From Microbacterium dextranolyticum (GTDB taxonomy: Bacteria; Actinomycetota; Actinomycetes; Actinomycetales; Microbacteriaceae): DNA of 64,000 nucleotides. Numbering within the stretch: position 1 is the first letter of the stretch; each line of letters starts with the position of its first letter. Below, piece by piece: positions 8,212 through 19,041 of the stretch. The DNA lies in assembly GCF_016907295.1 (NCBI RefSeq), contig NZ_JAFBBR010000001.1, forward strand, positions 558,001 through 622,000, in the 5' to 3' direction. The notes beneath the pieces were generated by a model. The model did not search any database. It was not told where the DNA came from and worked only from the letters and a program-made list of their open reading frames with translations. A program made the position numbers and the translations under genes.

Positions 8212-11200
8212 TTGCTGCGCGCGCGCAGCGTTCGCGCCGGCATCGCCGGACTCATCACCACCGCGCTCGTCGCCGGTCTCATCGGTGCGGGGGTCGCGCC
8301 GGCGTCCGCCGTGACGACGGGAGGGACGTCCAACGCGGTCTCGGGCCTCGTGTTCGAGGACTTCAACGGCAACGGAGCGTTCGACAGCGGCAACGCGGCG
8401 AACACCGGCATCGCGAACGACGCGCCGATCGCCGGTGTCGTCGTCGCCGCCTACGACGCAACGAACACGCAGGTCGGCTCTGTGACGACGACGGCCGGGA
8501 ACGCGAACTACTCGCTCCCGATCGCTTCGAGCGTCCCCGCCGGCGCACGCCTGCGCGTCGAGTTCACACCGCCCGCCGGTTACGAGAGCTCCGCGCACGG
8601 CACGCAGAACGGCACCAGCGTGCAGTTCGTGACGGCCGGCTCCACCTCCGTGAACTTCGCGGCTCTGCGCCCGGGCGAGTACAACTCGGGCAACCCGGGC
8701 CTCGCCGTGGCGATCCAGTCCGCCGGTGACCCGACGAAGGTCGCCAAGGAGGTCGCCGACCTGCCCGCGCTGGTGGCGACGCCCTGGAGCACCGCGGAGA
8801 ACTCCGGTGGGGCGACCTTCCCCGGGCGTAAGACCTATGCGACGTTCGGACAGGTCGGCGCGCTGTCGAGCACCGTGTTCAACCCCGCGGACATGTCCCT
8901 CTTCGCCGCGGCCGCATACAAGCGCGAGTCCGGTCTGGGACCACTCGGCATCGGTGGGATCTACCGTGTGCCGGGCGTGCTCACCGCCGACGGCTCGCTG
9001 AAAGACTCCTCTGGTGCGCCGGAGAAGTGGCTCGACGTCGCGACGCTGAACATCGACCTCGGCCAGGTGAAGTCGAATGCGGATCGCGGGCTGGCAGGGG
9101 CGACCGATCCGGCGGCCGACATCGACGCCTTCCAGAAGGCGGGTAAGGTCGGCATCGGAGGAATGGCGATCGACGCGCAGGGCAAGGTCCTGTACTTCGT
9201 CAATCTCAAGGATGCGAAGATCTACGCGATCGACATCGCGAGCAAGACCCTGCTGGGTTCATGGGCGACTCCGGTCAACGACGTGACGACGCAGCGCGCC
9301 TACGCACTGACGCTGCGCGCCGGTAACCTCTACGTCGGCTACAACGACACGGGATCGACGCCGTTCCAGTCCGCGGACGCCGCGGGGCTCAAGTACTACG
9401 TCGCCCGCGCGGCTGTCAGCGGCAACGGCGCTCCGGGTGCCTTCGCTACGGTCCTTTCGGGTCCGTTGGGGTACCAGAAGGGCAACCCGGCCGTATCTGC
9501 GGCCGACCCGGGCACCTACCCGCAGATGACGCGATGGAACTCGTGGACCGACGTGTGGAGCAAGGACTCCGCCAGCGTCGGCATGAACGCGAGCTGGGGG
9601 TGGTTGCAGATCTATCCCCAGCCGCTTCTGTCGTCCGTCGCGATCGAGTCGGACGGCTATCTGACGGTCGGCTTCCAGGACCGCACCGCGATCCAGGGCG
9701 GCAACCGCAACGTGTCGGCATCCAACCCGACTGTGCAGAACGGCAACGCCTACTTCCAGACCATCTCGAGCGGCGACATGCTGCTCGCCGCCCCGAAGGG
9801 TGACGGCACCTACACGCCTGAGTCCGCCGGCATCGCCGGCGGGCGCAAGGCTGCCCCGAACCGTGATCAGCTGCCGACCACCGGAGAGGGACCCGGCGGC
9901 AACGAGTTCTGGTACGACCGACAGGACAAGGGTCTGGGCGGTTATCACCGCGAGGGATCGTTGGGCTCCGTCGTCGCCGCGCCGGGCGTCGCCCAGATCT
10001 CTTCGACGTTCATGGATCCGCTCGGGATGGTCCGCGTGACCGGACTGGCGTGGTTCGACAGCACGAACGGCAACAACGTGCGCGGCTATGAGCAGACGAA
10101 GGACGACGGTCTGAGCACGCTGTCCCCGACCTTCCAGAAGGGAGGCGGCCTGGGCGCCGTCGCCCTGATCACGAAGTCGGCACCGGTCGAGATCGGCAAC
10201 CGGGTGTGGTTCGACGCGGACGGCAACGGCCGTCAGGACGCCGACGAGCCGTCGATCCAGGGCGTGACCGTCGAACTGCGCAACGCCGCGGGGACGGTCA
10301 TCGGCACGACGACCACCGACTCGAACGGCGAGTACTACTTCCGCACCGAGGACTCGGCGACCGGAGGCACCCCCGGGTTCACGAAGAACGGAACGTACAC
10401 CGTGACGTTCGTGAAGCCGACCTCGGGCTCGGTGGCCCTCACCGGGGCCAATAGCAACACGTTCGGCACGGTCGACTGGTCGCAGGCATCCTTCACCGGT
10501 CAGAACGCCGCCGGCACGACGACCGCCAATGACTCGAACGCCGACGCGTCGGGCACCGCGACGGTCGTGGTCGGCGGGGCGGGCAAGAACGACCACACGA
10601 TCGATGCGGGCATCCGTGCGACCGGGTCGTTCCAGGTCAAGAAGCTCTACGACAGCCAGACGCCGCCGACGCCCGGGCAGACCTTCACGATCTCCGTGAC
10701 CTCCGCCACCGACTTCCGCGGCAAGGACGTGCTGAGCACACTGACGACCAAGGACTTCACCGTCGGCACAGACCTCGCGCTGGTCCCGGCGACGCCACAG
10801 CAGCTCCCGGTCGGAACGAAGATCACGATCGCCGAGAAGGGGGATGCCTCGGTCAAGAACGTGACCTATGACCCGAACACCCGCACGATCACCACCAACG
10901 GAGGTGCGGCGCAGACGTTCACCGTCACCAACACGCTGTTCCGCCCGGGCACGTTCACGGTGAGCAAGAAGGTGACCGGCGACTTCGACGGTCAGCTCAC
11001 GGCAACGGGCACGCTGAAGGACACGACCTTCACCGTCGCGTACACGTCTCCCGCAGGAACGGGCTCGCTGCTGCTGAACCGCGACAACGGGTGGAAGGCG
11101 TCGTCCTCGAAGCTGCCGTACGGCGCGAAGGTGACGCTCTCGGAGCCGACCATCGCCAACGCCCCGGTGAACGTGAAGTGGAGCACTCCCACGTGGTCCG

Positions 11201-14200
11201 CCAGCGAGATCACCATCGGTGACGGAACCGACACCGCGGTGACTCTCACCAACCCGTCGACCGCGCTGGTGGGTGGGTTCTCGGTCACCAAGAAGGTGAC
11301 GGGCGCGGGCGAACCCCTCGTTCCCTCCGACTACTCGTTCACTGCGCAGTACTCCACGTCGCCCGATGGCGGCTGGAAGGACCTGTCGGTGACGAAGAAC
11401 GGTACCGTCGCGGGTCCGACGGACCTGCCGGTCGGCACGGTCGTGTACCTGCGCGAGTCGGCGCCGGGAAGTCTCACCGGTGTGAGCTGGGGCCAGCCCT
11501 CGTTCTCCGGATCGGGAGTGGTCTCCAGCGAGGACACGCGCTACGCGGCCAGCCTCACCATCCCGGCCGGCTCGGACGTCGCTCCGGTCGCTGTGGAGCT
11601 CACCAACCCGACCCAGCAGAAGACGGGTCAGTTCTCCCTCACGAAGAAGGTCGAAGGCCCGGGCGAGAAGCTCCTGGCGGACGGCTACACCTTCACGATC
11701 GGCTACACCTATCCCGGTCAGACGTCGCCGCAGACGGCGACGGTGACCAACGGCGGTTCGTGGACCTCGGCCCCGCTCGTCGAGGGCACGAAGGTCACGA
11801 TCACCGAGGTCGCTCCCACCGGTGGCCTGCCCACCGGTGCTGCCTGGGGCACGCCGACCCTCGAGGTCGACGGAGTCCCGCAGGACAACGGCGCGACGAT
11901 CACGATCGGCGACGGCACCACCGTCGCGGTCACGGTGAAGAACCCGACGACGGTCACGCCGTCGCTGACCATCACCAAGGGTGACGGCGACGCGAAGACG
12001 GGCACGATCGTGAACGAGGCCGACACCGTCGCCGACGGTGCCGTCTACACGGTGGGCGAGACGCGCGACATCGTGATCCGTGTCAAGAACACCGGGCCCG
12101 AGCCGCTGCGCGAGGTGACCCTGACCGACGAGGTCCGGGCCGGCGAGCAGATCAAGGGTCTCGTCTGGACGCTCCCCGGTGGGGCGAAGCTGAACGCCCA
12201 GTGGGACGCCGATTCGAAGACGTGGACGGCTCCCTGGCCGGGCACGTTCGGTGACGGCACCGAGTCCTGGGCGGTCGGCGACGAGATCGTCGGAACCGCC
12301 ACCCTGACCCTCACGAACGCGACCAGCCCCCACCAGGACGTCGCAGCCGTCGAGGCGACCGGCAAGTACAGCGGCACCACGCTCACCAAGGACAACCCCT
12401 ACAACGCGTTCACGGCGGGGATCCAGGTGATCAAGTACGACGGTCAGAAGAGCGACCCCGTCGTGTTCGATTCGGCGGCCGAGAAGTGGGTCCAGCCCGG
12501 CAAGCCGCTCGCGGATGCCTCGCAGGACGCGAACACCGCCGACGCAGCGGTCGTCTACCCGGTCGACACGGCGCGGAAGGTGCGCTGGGTCGTCACGAAC
12601 ACGGGTTCGACGGCGCTGACCAACATCACCCTGAAGGATGTCACCGGCGCGGGCCCCGCGATCGGCGACGACTGGACGGCCGATCTGTCCGCCTTCGGCG
12701 GCCTGACAAGCTACTCCTTCGCCCACGACGGCGTCTGGCGGGGCGTGCTGCCCGCCGGTGCATCGTTCTTCGCGCAGGGCACTCTGACCCTGCCCGCGCA
12801 GACGACGCACGAAGACACGGTCACGGTGACGGGTGACGTGGTGGCTCCGGCGACCAATCCGCGCACGGGCGTGCCGACGGACGAGCCGGCACGTGACGAC
12901 AGCGGCAACCCGGTTCTGGCGCACAAGCCCGGCACCGACGGCGGTCCGTGGACGCTGACCGATTCCGACCCCTTCCACGCGAAGACCGGCATCGGCCCGA
13001 AGGTCGCGATCACCAAGGGTGATGGCACCGGCGAGACCATCGCCCACGAAGCGGACACCGTTGCCACCGGCCAGGCCTACGAGCCCGGCTCGGGACGCAC
13101 GATCGTGCTGCGCGCGCAGAACACCGGTGACGAGCCCCTCGTCGACGTGACGCTGACGGACGTGACCACGGCGGGCGGTCGGATCGACGACCTGCAGTGG
13201 AAGCTGCCCGACGGCACGGTGCTGCCGGCGACCAAGGTCGGCGACGACACCTGGGCGGCGACGTGGAACGGGCCGTGGGCTCCGGGCGACTGGATCATCG
13301 GCACCGCCCACCTGACGCTCGGTGCCTCGGCTGCCGTGCACCAGGACGACGTGAAGGTGGATGCCAAGGGCCAGCTCTCGGCGAAGCCCGTCACCGACCA
13401 CAACGGGTACAACGCCTTCACCGGCTCGATCCAGGTGATCAAGTACGACGGACAGAAGCCCGACCCGGCGGTCAAGAACGACGCCGGTGCGTGGATCACG
13501 CCGACCAAGCCCCTTGTCGACCCGGCGCAGGACGCCAACGACAAGGACCACGCGGTCGAGTACCCCGTGGACACCGCGAAGAAGGTGCGCTGGGTGGTCA
13601 CCAACACCGGTTCGACCTGGCTCACCGATCTGACCCTCGCCGACGTCACGGGCGAAGGCCCGGCGATCACGGGTGACTGGACGGCGGACCTGTCCGCGTT
13701 CGACGCCTCCGCCGGGGCGAGCACCTACTCGTTCGTCCACAACGGCACCTGGCACGGGCTGCTGCCTCCGGGAGCGTCCTTCTTCGCCGAGGGCACGCTG
13801 ACGCTGGCCGCCGAGCAGATCCACCAGGACACGGTGACGGTCGTCGGAACGGTCGTCGTCCCTGCGGACGACGAGGCGGGCAAGCCCACGAACAAGCCGC
13901 TGCTCACCGAGGGTGGCACTCCGGTGCGCGCCATGGTGGACCGTGGCGGCGACCGTCCGGTCGACTTCACGGTGACCGACAACGATCCCTTCAACGCCTG
14001 GACGGGCGTGGGACCGTACGTCGACATCGAGAAGGGCGATGGCACCGGCACGCAGATCGTGCACGACGCCGACACCATGACCGACGCCCAGTTCTACACG
14101 CCGGGCGAGACGCGGACGATCGTGTTCCGGGTCACCAACACGGGTGACGAGAAGCTCCGACAGGTCACGCTGACCGACGAGGGCATCTCGGGCGGGACCA

Positions 14201-15138
14201 TCACGGACCTCGTCTGGACGCTGCCCGATGGCACCACCCTCCCCGCCACGCGGACGGAGACGGGTTGGAGTGCCACGTGGGCGGCGACCTTCGACGGCGG
14301 AACGGCGACGTGGGACCCGAAGGCGGTCATCACGGGAACCGCGACGCTGACCGTCGGTCTGTCCGACCAGCCCCACGTCGATCGCGCGACGGTCACCGCC
14401 GTGGGCGCCGGTTCCGGCAAGCCGGTCACCGATCGGGACGCCTACAACGCCCTGACCTCGGGTATCCAGGTGATCAAGTACGACGGCAACAAGGCCGACC
14501 CGGCGGTGAAGGACGGCGACGGGAACTGGATCGTTCCCTCCAAGCCGCTGGTCGACGCCGCTCAGGACGCCAACGACACCGGGCACGCGGTCACCTACAC
14601 CGCGGGTACGGCGAACAAGGTGCGCTGGGTCGTGACCAACACGGGAACCACGTGGCTCACCGCGATCACGCTCGCCGATGTGACCGGTGCCGGCCCCGCC
14701 GTGGGGTCGGGCTGGACGGCGGACCTGTCCGCCTTCGGCGGCCCGTCGAACTACAGCTTCGTGAACTCGGGTACGTGGCACGGGCTCATCCCGCCGCACG
14801 CGTCCTTCTTCGCGGAGGGTTCGCTGACGCTGGGTGAGGGTGCGGCCCACGCCGACACCGTCACGGTCACGGGTACCCCGGTGGTCCCCGCGGTGGATGA
14901 GGGGGGCACCCCCCTGAACAAGCCGCAGATCGGCGAGGACGGCACGCCCGTCGTCGTGAAGGACGCCGCGGGCAACCCCGTCGTCCTGACCGACGCGGAC
15001 CCGTTCCACGCGAAGACGAACCTGCCGGCCACCGGTGGCTCGTTCGCCGTCACGATCTGGACGTTGTCCGCCCTGCTGGTGCTGGTGCTCGGAGCGATCC
15101 TGGTGCTGCGTCGCCGTCGCAGCCTCGGTGAGGTCTGA
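8212..15138 (+). CDS. Giant repeat-containing LPXTG surface adhesin
   Basis: This secreted, wall-anchored protein has about 2308 residues. Seen in order are a signal peptide (about 1-34, ending ASA), an SdrD-B-like module (40-150), a large globular region (about 160-650, possibly propeller-like), and a second SdrD-B-like module starting [14 protein letters not shown] near 660. Four DUF5979-like repeats follow, beginning near 803, 912, 1018 and 1136 and marked by KKVTG-type strands. Three tandem repeats of about 340 residues start near 1250, 1597 and 1936, each opening with a KGDG motif and carrying [13 protein letters not shown] is at 2271-2275, followed by a hydrophobic helix and RRRRS. The frame has only a TTG start (8212) with a poor ribosome site; a stop in the same frame lies at 8170. 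The well-placed ATG at 8190 is out of frame by one dinucleotide. The role is probably adhesion or biofilm. Confidence 0.87.
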   Translation: MLRARSVRAGIAGLITTALVAGLIGAGVAPASAVTTGGTSNAVSGLVFEDFNGNGAFDSGNAANTGIANDAPIAGVVVAAYDATNTQVGSVTTTAGNANYSLPIASSVPAGARLRVEFTPPAGYESSAHGTQNGTSVQFVTAGSTSVNFAALRPGEYNSGNPGLAVAIQSAGDPTKVAKEVADLPALVATPWSTAENSGGATFPGRKTYATFGQVGALSSTVFNPADMSLFAAAAYKRESGLGPLGIGGIYRVPGVLTADGSLKDSSGAPEKWLDVATLNIDLGQVKSNADRGLAGATDPAADIDAFQKAGKVGIGGMAIDAQGKVLYFVNLKDAKIYAIDIASKTLLGSWATPVNDVTTQRAYALTLRAGNLYVGYNDTGSTPFQSADAAGLKYYVARAAVSGNGAPGAFATVLSGPLGYQKGNPAVSAADPGTYPQMTRWNSWTDVWSKDSASVGMNASWGWLQIYPQPLLSSVAIESDGYLTVGFQDRTAIQGGNRNVSASNPTVQNGNAYFQTISSGDMLLAAPKGDGTYTPESAGIAGGRKAAPNRDQLPTTGEGPGGNEFWYDRQDKGLGGYHREGSLGSVVAAPGVAQISSTFMDPLGMVRVTGLAWFDSTNGNNVRGYEQTKDDGLSTLSPTFQKGGGLGAVALITKSAPVEIGNRVWFDADGNGRQDADEPSIQGVTVELRNAAGTVIGTTTTDSNGEYYFRTEDSATGGTPGFTKNGTYTVTFVKPTSGSVALTGANSNTFGTVDWSQASFTGQNAAGTTTANDSNADASGTATVVVGGAGKNDHTIDAGIRATGSFQVKKLYDSQTPPTPGQTFTISVTSATDFRGKDVLSTLTTKDFTVGTDLALVPATPQQLPVGTKITIAEKGDASVKNVTYDPNTRTITTNGGAAQTFTVTNTLFRPGTFTVSKKVTGDFDGQLTATGTLKDTTFTVAYTSPAGTGSLLLNRDNGWKASSSKLPYGAKVTLSEPTIANAPVNVKWSTPTWSASEITIGDGTDTAVTLTNPSTALVGGFSVTKKVTGAGEPLVPSDYSFTAQYSTSPDGGWKDLSVTKNGTVAGPTDLPVGTVVYLRESAPGSLTGVSWGQPSFSGSGVVSSEDTRYAASLTIPAGSDVAPVAVELTNPTQQKTGQFSLTKKVEGPGEKLLADGYTFTIGYTYPGQTSPQTATVTNGGSWTSAPLVEGTKVTITEVAPTGGLPTGAAWGTPTLEVDGVPQDNGATITIGDGTTVAVTVKNPTTVTPSLTITKGDGDAKTGTIVNEADTVADGAVYTVGETRDIVIRVKNTGPEPLREVTLTDEVRAGEQIKGLVWTLPGGAKLNAQWDADSKTWTAPWPGTFGDGTESWAVGDEIVGTATLTLTNATSPHQDVAAVEATGKYSGTTLTKDNPYNAFTAGIQVIKYDGQKSDPVVFDSAAEKWVQPGKPLADASQDANTADAAVVYPVDTARKVRWVVTNTGSTALTNITLKDVTGAGPAIGDDWTADLSAFGGLTSYSFAHDGVWRGVLPAGASFFAQGTLTLPAQTTHEDTVTVTGDVVAPATNPRTGVPTDEPARDDSGNPVLAHKPGTDGGPWTLTDSDPFHAKTGIGPKVAITKGDGTGETIAHEADTVATGQAYEPGSGRTIVLRAQNTGDEPLVDVTLTDVTTAGGRIDDLQWKLPDGTVLPATKVGDDTWAATWNGPWAPGDWIIGTAHLTLGASAAVHQDDVKVDAKGQLSAKPVTDHNGYNAFTGSIQVIKYDGQKPDPAVKNDAGAWITPTKPLVDPAQDANDKDHAVEYPVDTAKKVRWVVTNTGSTWLTDLTLADVTGEGPAITGDWTADLSAFDASAGASTYSFVHNGTWHGLLPPGASFFAEGTLTLAAEQIHQDTVTVVGTVVVPADDEAGKPTNKPLLTEGGTPVRAMVDRGGDRPVDFTVTDNDPFNAWTGVGPYVDIEKGDGTGTQIVHDADTMTDAQFYTPGETRTIVFRVTNTGDEKLRQVTLTDEGISGGTITDLVWTLPDGTTLPATRTETGWSATWAATFDGGTATWDPKAVITGTATLTVGLSDQPHVDRATVTAVGAGSGKPVTDRDAYNALTSGIQVIKYDGNKADPAVKDGDGNWIVPSKPLVDAAQDANDTGHAVTYTAGTANKVRWVVTNTGTTWLTAITLADVTGAGPAVGSGWTADLSAFGGPSNYSFVNSGTWHGLIPPHASFFAEGSLTLGEGAAHADTVTVTGTPVVPAVDEGGTPLNKPQIGEDGTPVVVKDAAGNPVVLTDADPFHAKTNLPATGGSFAVTIWTLSALLVLVLGAILVLRRRRSLGEV
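11959..15018 (+). repeat. Three tandem ~1.0-kb repeats inside the giant adhesin
   Basis: Units start near 11959, 13000 and 14020. Near-identical markers such as the [14 protein letters not shown] stretch occur at about 12420, 13430 and 14462, so the period is about 1.02 kb. The repeats are similar but not identical in DNA, and recombination between them could change the stalk length in frame. Confidence 0.85.
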
Positions 15139-15161
15139 CGCACGACGCTGACAGCCTGAGC

Positions 15162-15201
15162 ACGAAGGGGTCGGATGCCGCGAGGCATCCGGCCCCTTCG
15201 T
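15162..15201 (+). terminator. Terminator of the giant adhesin
   Basis: An 18-bp stem with one mismatch (15162-15179 with 15184-15201) has a 4-nt loop and lies 24 nt after the adhesin stop. The arms carry GGATGCC and GGCATCC. It could also serve the convergent DyP operon. Confidence 0.85.
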
Positions 15202-15382
15202 CGTCATCTCGGAGGGGCATCGCATCGTCGGCGGCCGCGTCGACCCGACGCGGCGGCATCGCGCCCGCACGGGGCCGCACGCGTGCGACCGCCCGCATCA
15301 CACAGATGCACGCAGCGTCGCAGAGGGCCGCGTCACGCGGCGAGACCGATGGCCCGTGCGGGCCGGAACGTCCGCGGGCCGC

Positions 15383-16621
15383 TCAGAACAGCGTCGAGCC
15401 GAGCGGTGAGGACGCCGAGAAGCCCGGCAGCACAGCGAATGCCGCCGTTGCGGTCGGGGTGGCGAAGCGCATCATGTCGTCGATCTCGTCGAGGCGCAGC
15501 TGCGTGCGTGCGAACGTCTGCACGTCGGCCTGGTAGGAGATGAACATGTGCCCCTGGTCGGCCGCGGACGCCCGATAGCTGTAGCTGCGTCGCAGCATGA
15601 GGGCGCTGCCGGTGAACGAGGGATGGGCGGCCCTGGCGTGCGAGCGCGCGGGCACGAGCAGGTCGCCGTTCGGGCTCTTCGCGGTGAGGTCGACGTCGTC
15701 GGTGACGATGCCACCGGACAGCGGCGCGCCGCTGACCTGACTGCGTCCGACCGTCGCGTCGCGCGCGTCGGGCGCCAGCTGACGGAACGCGTCGACGGCG
15801 AGCGCGAAACGCCGGATCACGCACACGGTGCCGCCGGCGAGCGGGCCGCTCGCGATCCACACGTTCTCATCGAACTCGGCGGGCCCGTGCGGGACCTTGA
15901 TGCCGTCCAGGTATCCGAACGGGTTGCGGGTGGCAGTGCCCTCCACGGCACCGCGGTAGCCGAAGTCCGACCAGCGCAACGCGAATCCCGGCAGGAGTGC
16001 GGTCAACGAATGCAGGATGGGCTCGAGCACGACGGGGTCGCTCGCGTTGACGGAGAGCAGGATGTCGCCGCCGCGCCGTTCCGGCGAGAGTGCGGGATCG
16101 CCCGCGAAGTCGGGCAGCGCGACGACGCCGGCAAGATCGGGGTGACCGGTCGCGGCGAGTGCGCGAGGCCCGAGGCCGATCGTGACGGTCGTATCGCCCA
16201 CACCTCCCGGAGTGAGGTCGGTCAGCGGCGCCGCGGCGTCCGTCGCGCGGAGGATCTGGGTGCCGAGCGCTGTGAGCGTGCCGCGCAGATCGGCGAGGGT
16301 CAGATCGCCGATCGCCACGATGCAGTGCTGCTGGGGCATCGCGGGTGCGGCGATTCCCCCCTGGTGCAGCCCAGCCGCAACGACCGGAGCGCCGGGCACG
16401 GCGGCCGTGGCCGTGCCGGAGGGCGCGGGTGCGGCGGCGGGATCCGTTCCGCGAGAGGCAGCGAGCGCGATGCCGGTGCCGCCGGCCGCGCCCGCGATCA
16501 GCCCCGCCGTGGCGCCGGCGCCGAACAGCAGCGCGCGGCGTGACAGTGCCCGCTCCGGCGCGTGCGTGGAATCGGACTCGTCAGCGTCGGCAGGATGTCC
16601 GCGATCGTCCACCGCGCTCAT
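15383..16621 (-). CDS. Tat-exported DyP-type heme peroxidase
   Basis: DyP peroxidases are heme enzymes that oxidise diverse substrates with hydrogen peroxide. The product has 412 residues. A twin-arginine signal (LSRRALLFGAGATAG) sits near residues 27-41, so folded export is expected. The family motif GxxDG appears as FGYLDG near residues 234-239 with its catalytic aspartate. Downstream are SHARAAHPS (candidate proximal histidine) and LMLRRSYSY (distal arginine region). I chose ATG 16621 over a longer in-frame start at 16747 because it overlaps the upstream stop as ATGA and keeps the Tat signal near the N terminus. It is the last of three coupled genes. EfeB/DyP iron-uptake proteins are related, but no efeU or efeO is nearby. 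Confidence 0.9.
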   Translation of the reverse strand: MSAVDDRGHPADADESDSTHAPERALSRRALLFGAGATAGLIAGAAGGTGIALAASRGTDPAAAPAPSGTATAAVPGAPVVAAGLHQGGIAAPAMPQQHCIVAIGDLTLADLRGTLTALGTQILRATDAAAPLTDLTPGGVGDTTVTIGLGPRALAATGHPDLAGVVALPDFAGDPALSPERRGGDILLSVNASDPVVLEPILHSLTALLPGFALRWSDFGYRGAVEGTATRNPFGYLDGIKVPHGPAEFDENVWIASGPLAGGTVCVIRRFALAVDAFRQLAPDARDATVGRSQVSGAPLSGGIVTDDVDLTAKSPNGDLLVPARSHARAAHPSFTGSALMLRRSYSYRASAADQGHMFISYQADVQTFARTQLRLDEIDDMMRFATPTATAAFAVLPGFSASSPLGSTLF

Positions 16622-17376
16622 CGCGCTCCTCCTGTCGAGGTCATGTCGGGCAGGTCGGCGCCGGTGCGGGTGCCGAAATCGACCGTGCTCCAGTCGTCGC
16701 CGAGGCGGAGCTCGGCGCGCAGGATGAGTCCCGAGGCATCCAGCCACAGTCGCACCGGCGACGAGTCGGCGGTGACCGGGGGGGAGGTGACGCCGAGCGG
16801 CTCATCGCTCGGAGGCGTCGCGAACACCTGCACGGGAACGCCGTCGACCGTGTCGGCGCGCAGCCACAGCCCCCCGGCCTGCTGGACGAGCAGGGGGTTG
16901 TCGGGCCGATCGGCGCCGAGCGCGGTGATCGCCGACAGGAGGGCGTCCATGCGCGAGGAGGCCGGGTCCATCGGGCGGCTCGTCCATCGGGAATCCGAGA
17001 GCGGGAGCACCGGCAGCGGGGGATCGCCCGCCGCGTCGGGGGCGGCCGGTGTGATCCCCACGGTCGAGGCCGACCACAGCAGCGCCTGCGGGTCGAAGGA
17101 TGCCCCGCGGCTCGTCACCGAGACGTATCCCGATCCGTGCGGGTAATCGATCCACCCCTGCAGGTGCAGCGCCGTGCCCCGCTCGGTGAGATCGGTCGTG
17201 AACGGCCGGCTCCCCGCGTCGAAGCTCCGGAACCGTGCGATCGCGATCAGCTGCGCCTGCTCGGCGGTCACGCCCTGCGGCGAGGGGGTGGCAGCCTCGT
17301 CGGGCGACGCGGCACACCCGGCGAGCAGCAGGACGGCCAGCGCGAGCGCCGCGGCGCGGGGACCTGCGCCTCTCAC
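16618..17376 (-). CDS. Lipoprotein of unknown function
   Basis: The product (252 residues) has a lipoprotein signal: a short basic start, a hydrophobic stretch and the lipobox LLAGC, with the lipidated cysteine near residue 20. I do not recognise the mature domain. It has mixed alpha/beta character and motifs such as LQGWIDYPHGSGYVSV and LWLDASGLILRAELRLG, which recall LppX/LprG-like lipoproteins only loosely. The GTG start at 17376 overlaps the stop of the beta-helix gene (GTGA), and its own stop overlaps the DyP start (ATGA). The three genes are therefore translationally coupled and probably act together at the outer face of the membrane. Confidence 0.8.
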   Translation of the reverse strand: MRGAGPRAAALALAVLLLAGCAASPDEAATPSPQGVTAEQAQLIAIARFRSFDAGSRPFTTDLTERGTALHLQGWIDYPHGSGYVSVTSRGASFDPQALLWSASTVGITPAAPDAAGDPPLPVLPLSDSRWTSRPMDPASSRMDALLSAITALGADRPDNPLLVQQAGGLWLRADTVDGVPVQVFATPPSDEPLGVTSPPVTADSSPVRLWLDASGLILRAELRLGDDWSTVDFGTRTGADLPDMTSTGGAR

Positions 17377-18710
17377 CGCGTGCCCGACAGGTCGCCGAGA
17401 AGATCGCGGCCCGGTACCGGGAACGAGGCTGCATCGGGCAGGTCGATGCGATCCGGAAGCCGCGGATAGGAAGAACGCTGCGCCAGGTTCGGCTGCGGCT
17501 TCGGAGCGGGAACCTTCAGGAACGACATCCCCGGGGGAACGTCGGGACCGGGGGCCGACGCCGCCGCCGGCTGCGCGCTCGTGCCATCGCTGCACGAGGT
17601 CAGCGCGGACAGCAATGCGTCCGGAAGGGCCGTCGCGGCGGTCGGGGCGCAGGTCCCGACGGCGGGCGAGCGCGCCGCCGAGATGTTCGCCACGTCGACG
17701 CCGTTGCCGGAGAACACGTCGCCGTCGAAGCGGTTGCCGATCGAGGGGATGTCCTCGGTGTTGCTGATGATCGCTCCGGCGCGCGGGTTGCCGGCGATGA
17801 GGTTGCGTGCGAACCGGTTGTTCTGCCCGCCGCTGATGCCCACGCCGGTCGCGAAGGCTCCGTCGGCCTGCGACGGGGAGTCGGCCGCCACGTTGTCCGC
17901 GAGGAGGTTTCCGACGATGTCGTTGCCGCGCTGCGGGGTGAACGCCTCCTGATAGCTGGACAGCAGGGTCATCCCGATCCGGTTGCCCGCGAAGCGGTTG
18001 CCCGCGACCAGCACCGAATCGCTCGCATTCGCGTTCTCGAAGCCGACCGCGTTGCGTTCGGCGACGTTGCCGGTGATCAGCGCATCGCAGTTCACGCACT
18101 GCCCCAGGTAGATCCCGCTGTCGGCCGAGCCCGACGCGTACGAGTCGCGGATCACGCCGTGCTGCGCGTTGAAGGCGTAGATGCCGTACAGGCCGTTGTT
18201 GGTCGCCGTCACGTGGTCGACGAGGTACCGCTGCAGCGGCGGGAACTTCGTCGGGTCCCACTTCTCGTAGCCGTTGGCCGACGGTGCCGAGGGGCCGCTG
18301 TCGTCGTGCAGCCCCGTGAACAGGACGCCGTAGAAGGTCGCGCCGGTGACGGTGAGGTTCTCGACCCGCACGCCGTCGGCGATCGAGACGACGCCGTACG
18401 GGCGGATGCCGCCGCCGTCGATGACGGTGCCGTTCCGGTCCTCGCCGCGGACCGTCACGTCCGGAGTCGAGATGGTGACCGTCTCGGGATAGGTGCCGGG
18501 GGCGATCAGGATCATCCCGCCGGGCGCGACGCGCGCCGCGGCATCCTGCACCGTCGGCGCGTCCGCGGGCACACGTACCAGCTGCTCCTGACCGATGCTC
18601 GACGCCGAGGCGCCGGGGTCGGTGGGACCGCTGCAGGCCGACAGAGTGAGGACGGCGCACACGGCGAGCGCGAGGGCGCCGAGCGTCGGGGCGAGGCGAG
18701 GCGGAAGCAC
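17373..18710 (-). CDS. Right-handed parallel beta-helix lipoprotein
   Basis: The product has 445 residues. Its signal peptide ends in the lipobox TLSAC with the cysteine near residue 26, so it is anchored outside the membrane. The body shows the repeated short strands of a parallel beta-helix (PbH1/NosD-like): APTVQDAAARV at the entry, then VTVRGEDRNGTVID, VENLTVTG, YGIYAFNAQHGVI, NRFAGNRIGM and NNRFARNLIAGNPRAG. Such folds often bind or cleave polysaccharides, but no catalytic motif is evident. The last 80 residues are Pro/Ala-rich. It opens the three-gene operon with the lipoprotein and the DyP peroxidase. Confidence 0.85.
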   Translation of the reverse strand: MLPPRLAPTLGALALAVCAVLTLSACSGPTDPGASASSIGQEQLVRVPADAPTVQDAAARVAPGGMILIAPGTYPETVTISTPDVTVRGEDRNGTVIDGGGIRPYGVVSIADGVRVENLTVTGATFYGVLFTGLHDDSGPSAPSANGYEKWDPTKFPPLQRYLVDHVTATNNGLYGIYAFNAQHGVIRDSYASGSADSGIYLGQCVNCDALITGNVAERNAVGFENANASDSVLVAGNRFAGNRIGMTLLSSYQEAFTPQRGNDIVGNLLADNVAADSPSQADGAFATGVGISGGQNNRFARNLIAGNPRAGAIISNTEDIPSIGNRFDGDVFSGNGVDVANISAARSPAVGTCAPTAATALPDALLSALTSCSDGTSAQPAAASAPGPDVPPGMSFLKVPAPKPQPNLAQRSSYPRLPDRIDLPDAASFPVPGRDLLGDLSGTR

Positions 18711-18793
18711 GGATCCCAGGGTACTGGCGCCGACGCGATCGCTCCGACCAGAATGGAGGGGATCCGCCCACGGGGGGCGGCGAAGGAGGCGAT

Positions 18794-19009
18794 ATGGGCA
18801 TCGAGGACCTCGTCAATCAGGGCAAGGACTTCCTGGAGGAGAACAAGGAGAAGATCGACGAGGTGATCCACAGCGAGCAGGCCGAGCAGGTCAGCGACAA
18901 CGTGCTCGACGCCGCCGCCGACTTCGTCAAGAAGATCGCTCCCGAGAGCGTCCACGGTCAGGTGGACAGCGTCCGCGACAGCGTCGACGGGGCCGTCGGC
19001 AACGAGTGA
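18794..19009 (+). CDS. Small acidic helical protein, antitoxin-like (Rv0909/MT0933 type)
   Basis: The product has 71 residues, is rich in Asp/Glu/Lys and Val, and is predicted to be almost wholly helical. The opening GIEDLVNQGKDFLEENKEKI resembles actinobacterial MT0933/Rv0909-like putative antitoxins. No toxin gene is adjacent: the neighbours are the divergent beta-helix gene and the S10 operon. It may therefore be a small stress-related protein rather than a working antitoxin. The ribosome site GAAGGAGG lies just upstream of ATG 18794, and a strong hairpin closes it at 19042. Confidence 0.7.
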   Translation: MGIEDLVNQGKDFLEENKEKIDEVIHSEQAEQVSDNVLDAAADFVKKIAPESVHGQVDSVRDSVDGAVGNE

Positions 19010-19041
19010 CGCGTCTCCGGCGCGTATGAGCCGCGTGCACA

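Noticed and set aside
8034..8729. A 231-residue frame containing the well-placed ATG 8190
   Set aside because: Downstream of the (GC)5 tract it is an Arg/His-rich shadow of the adhesin; only the ATG and its ribosome site look functional, and they are discussed as a frame-offset start.
9259..15270. A 2003-residue open frame on the reverse strand opposite the giant adhesin
   Set aside because: It is a mirror of the GC-rich codon bias of the adhesin gene. Its composition (Arg, Asp, His, Gly) has no domain structure, and it has no ribosome site.
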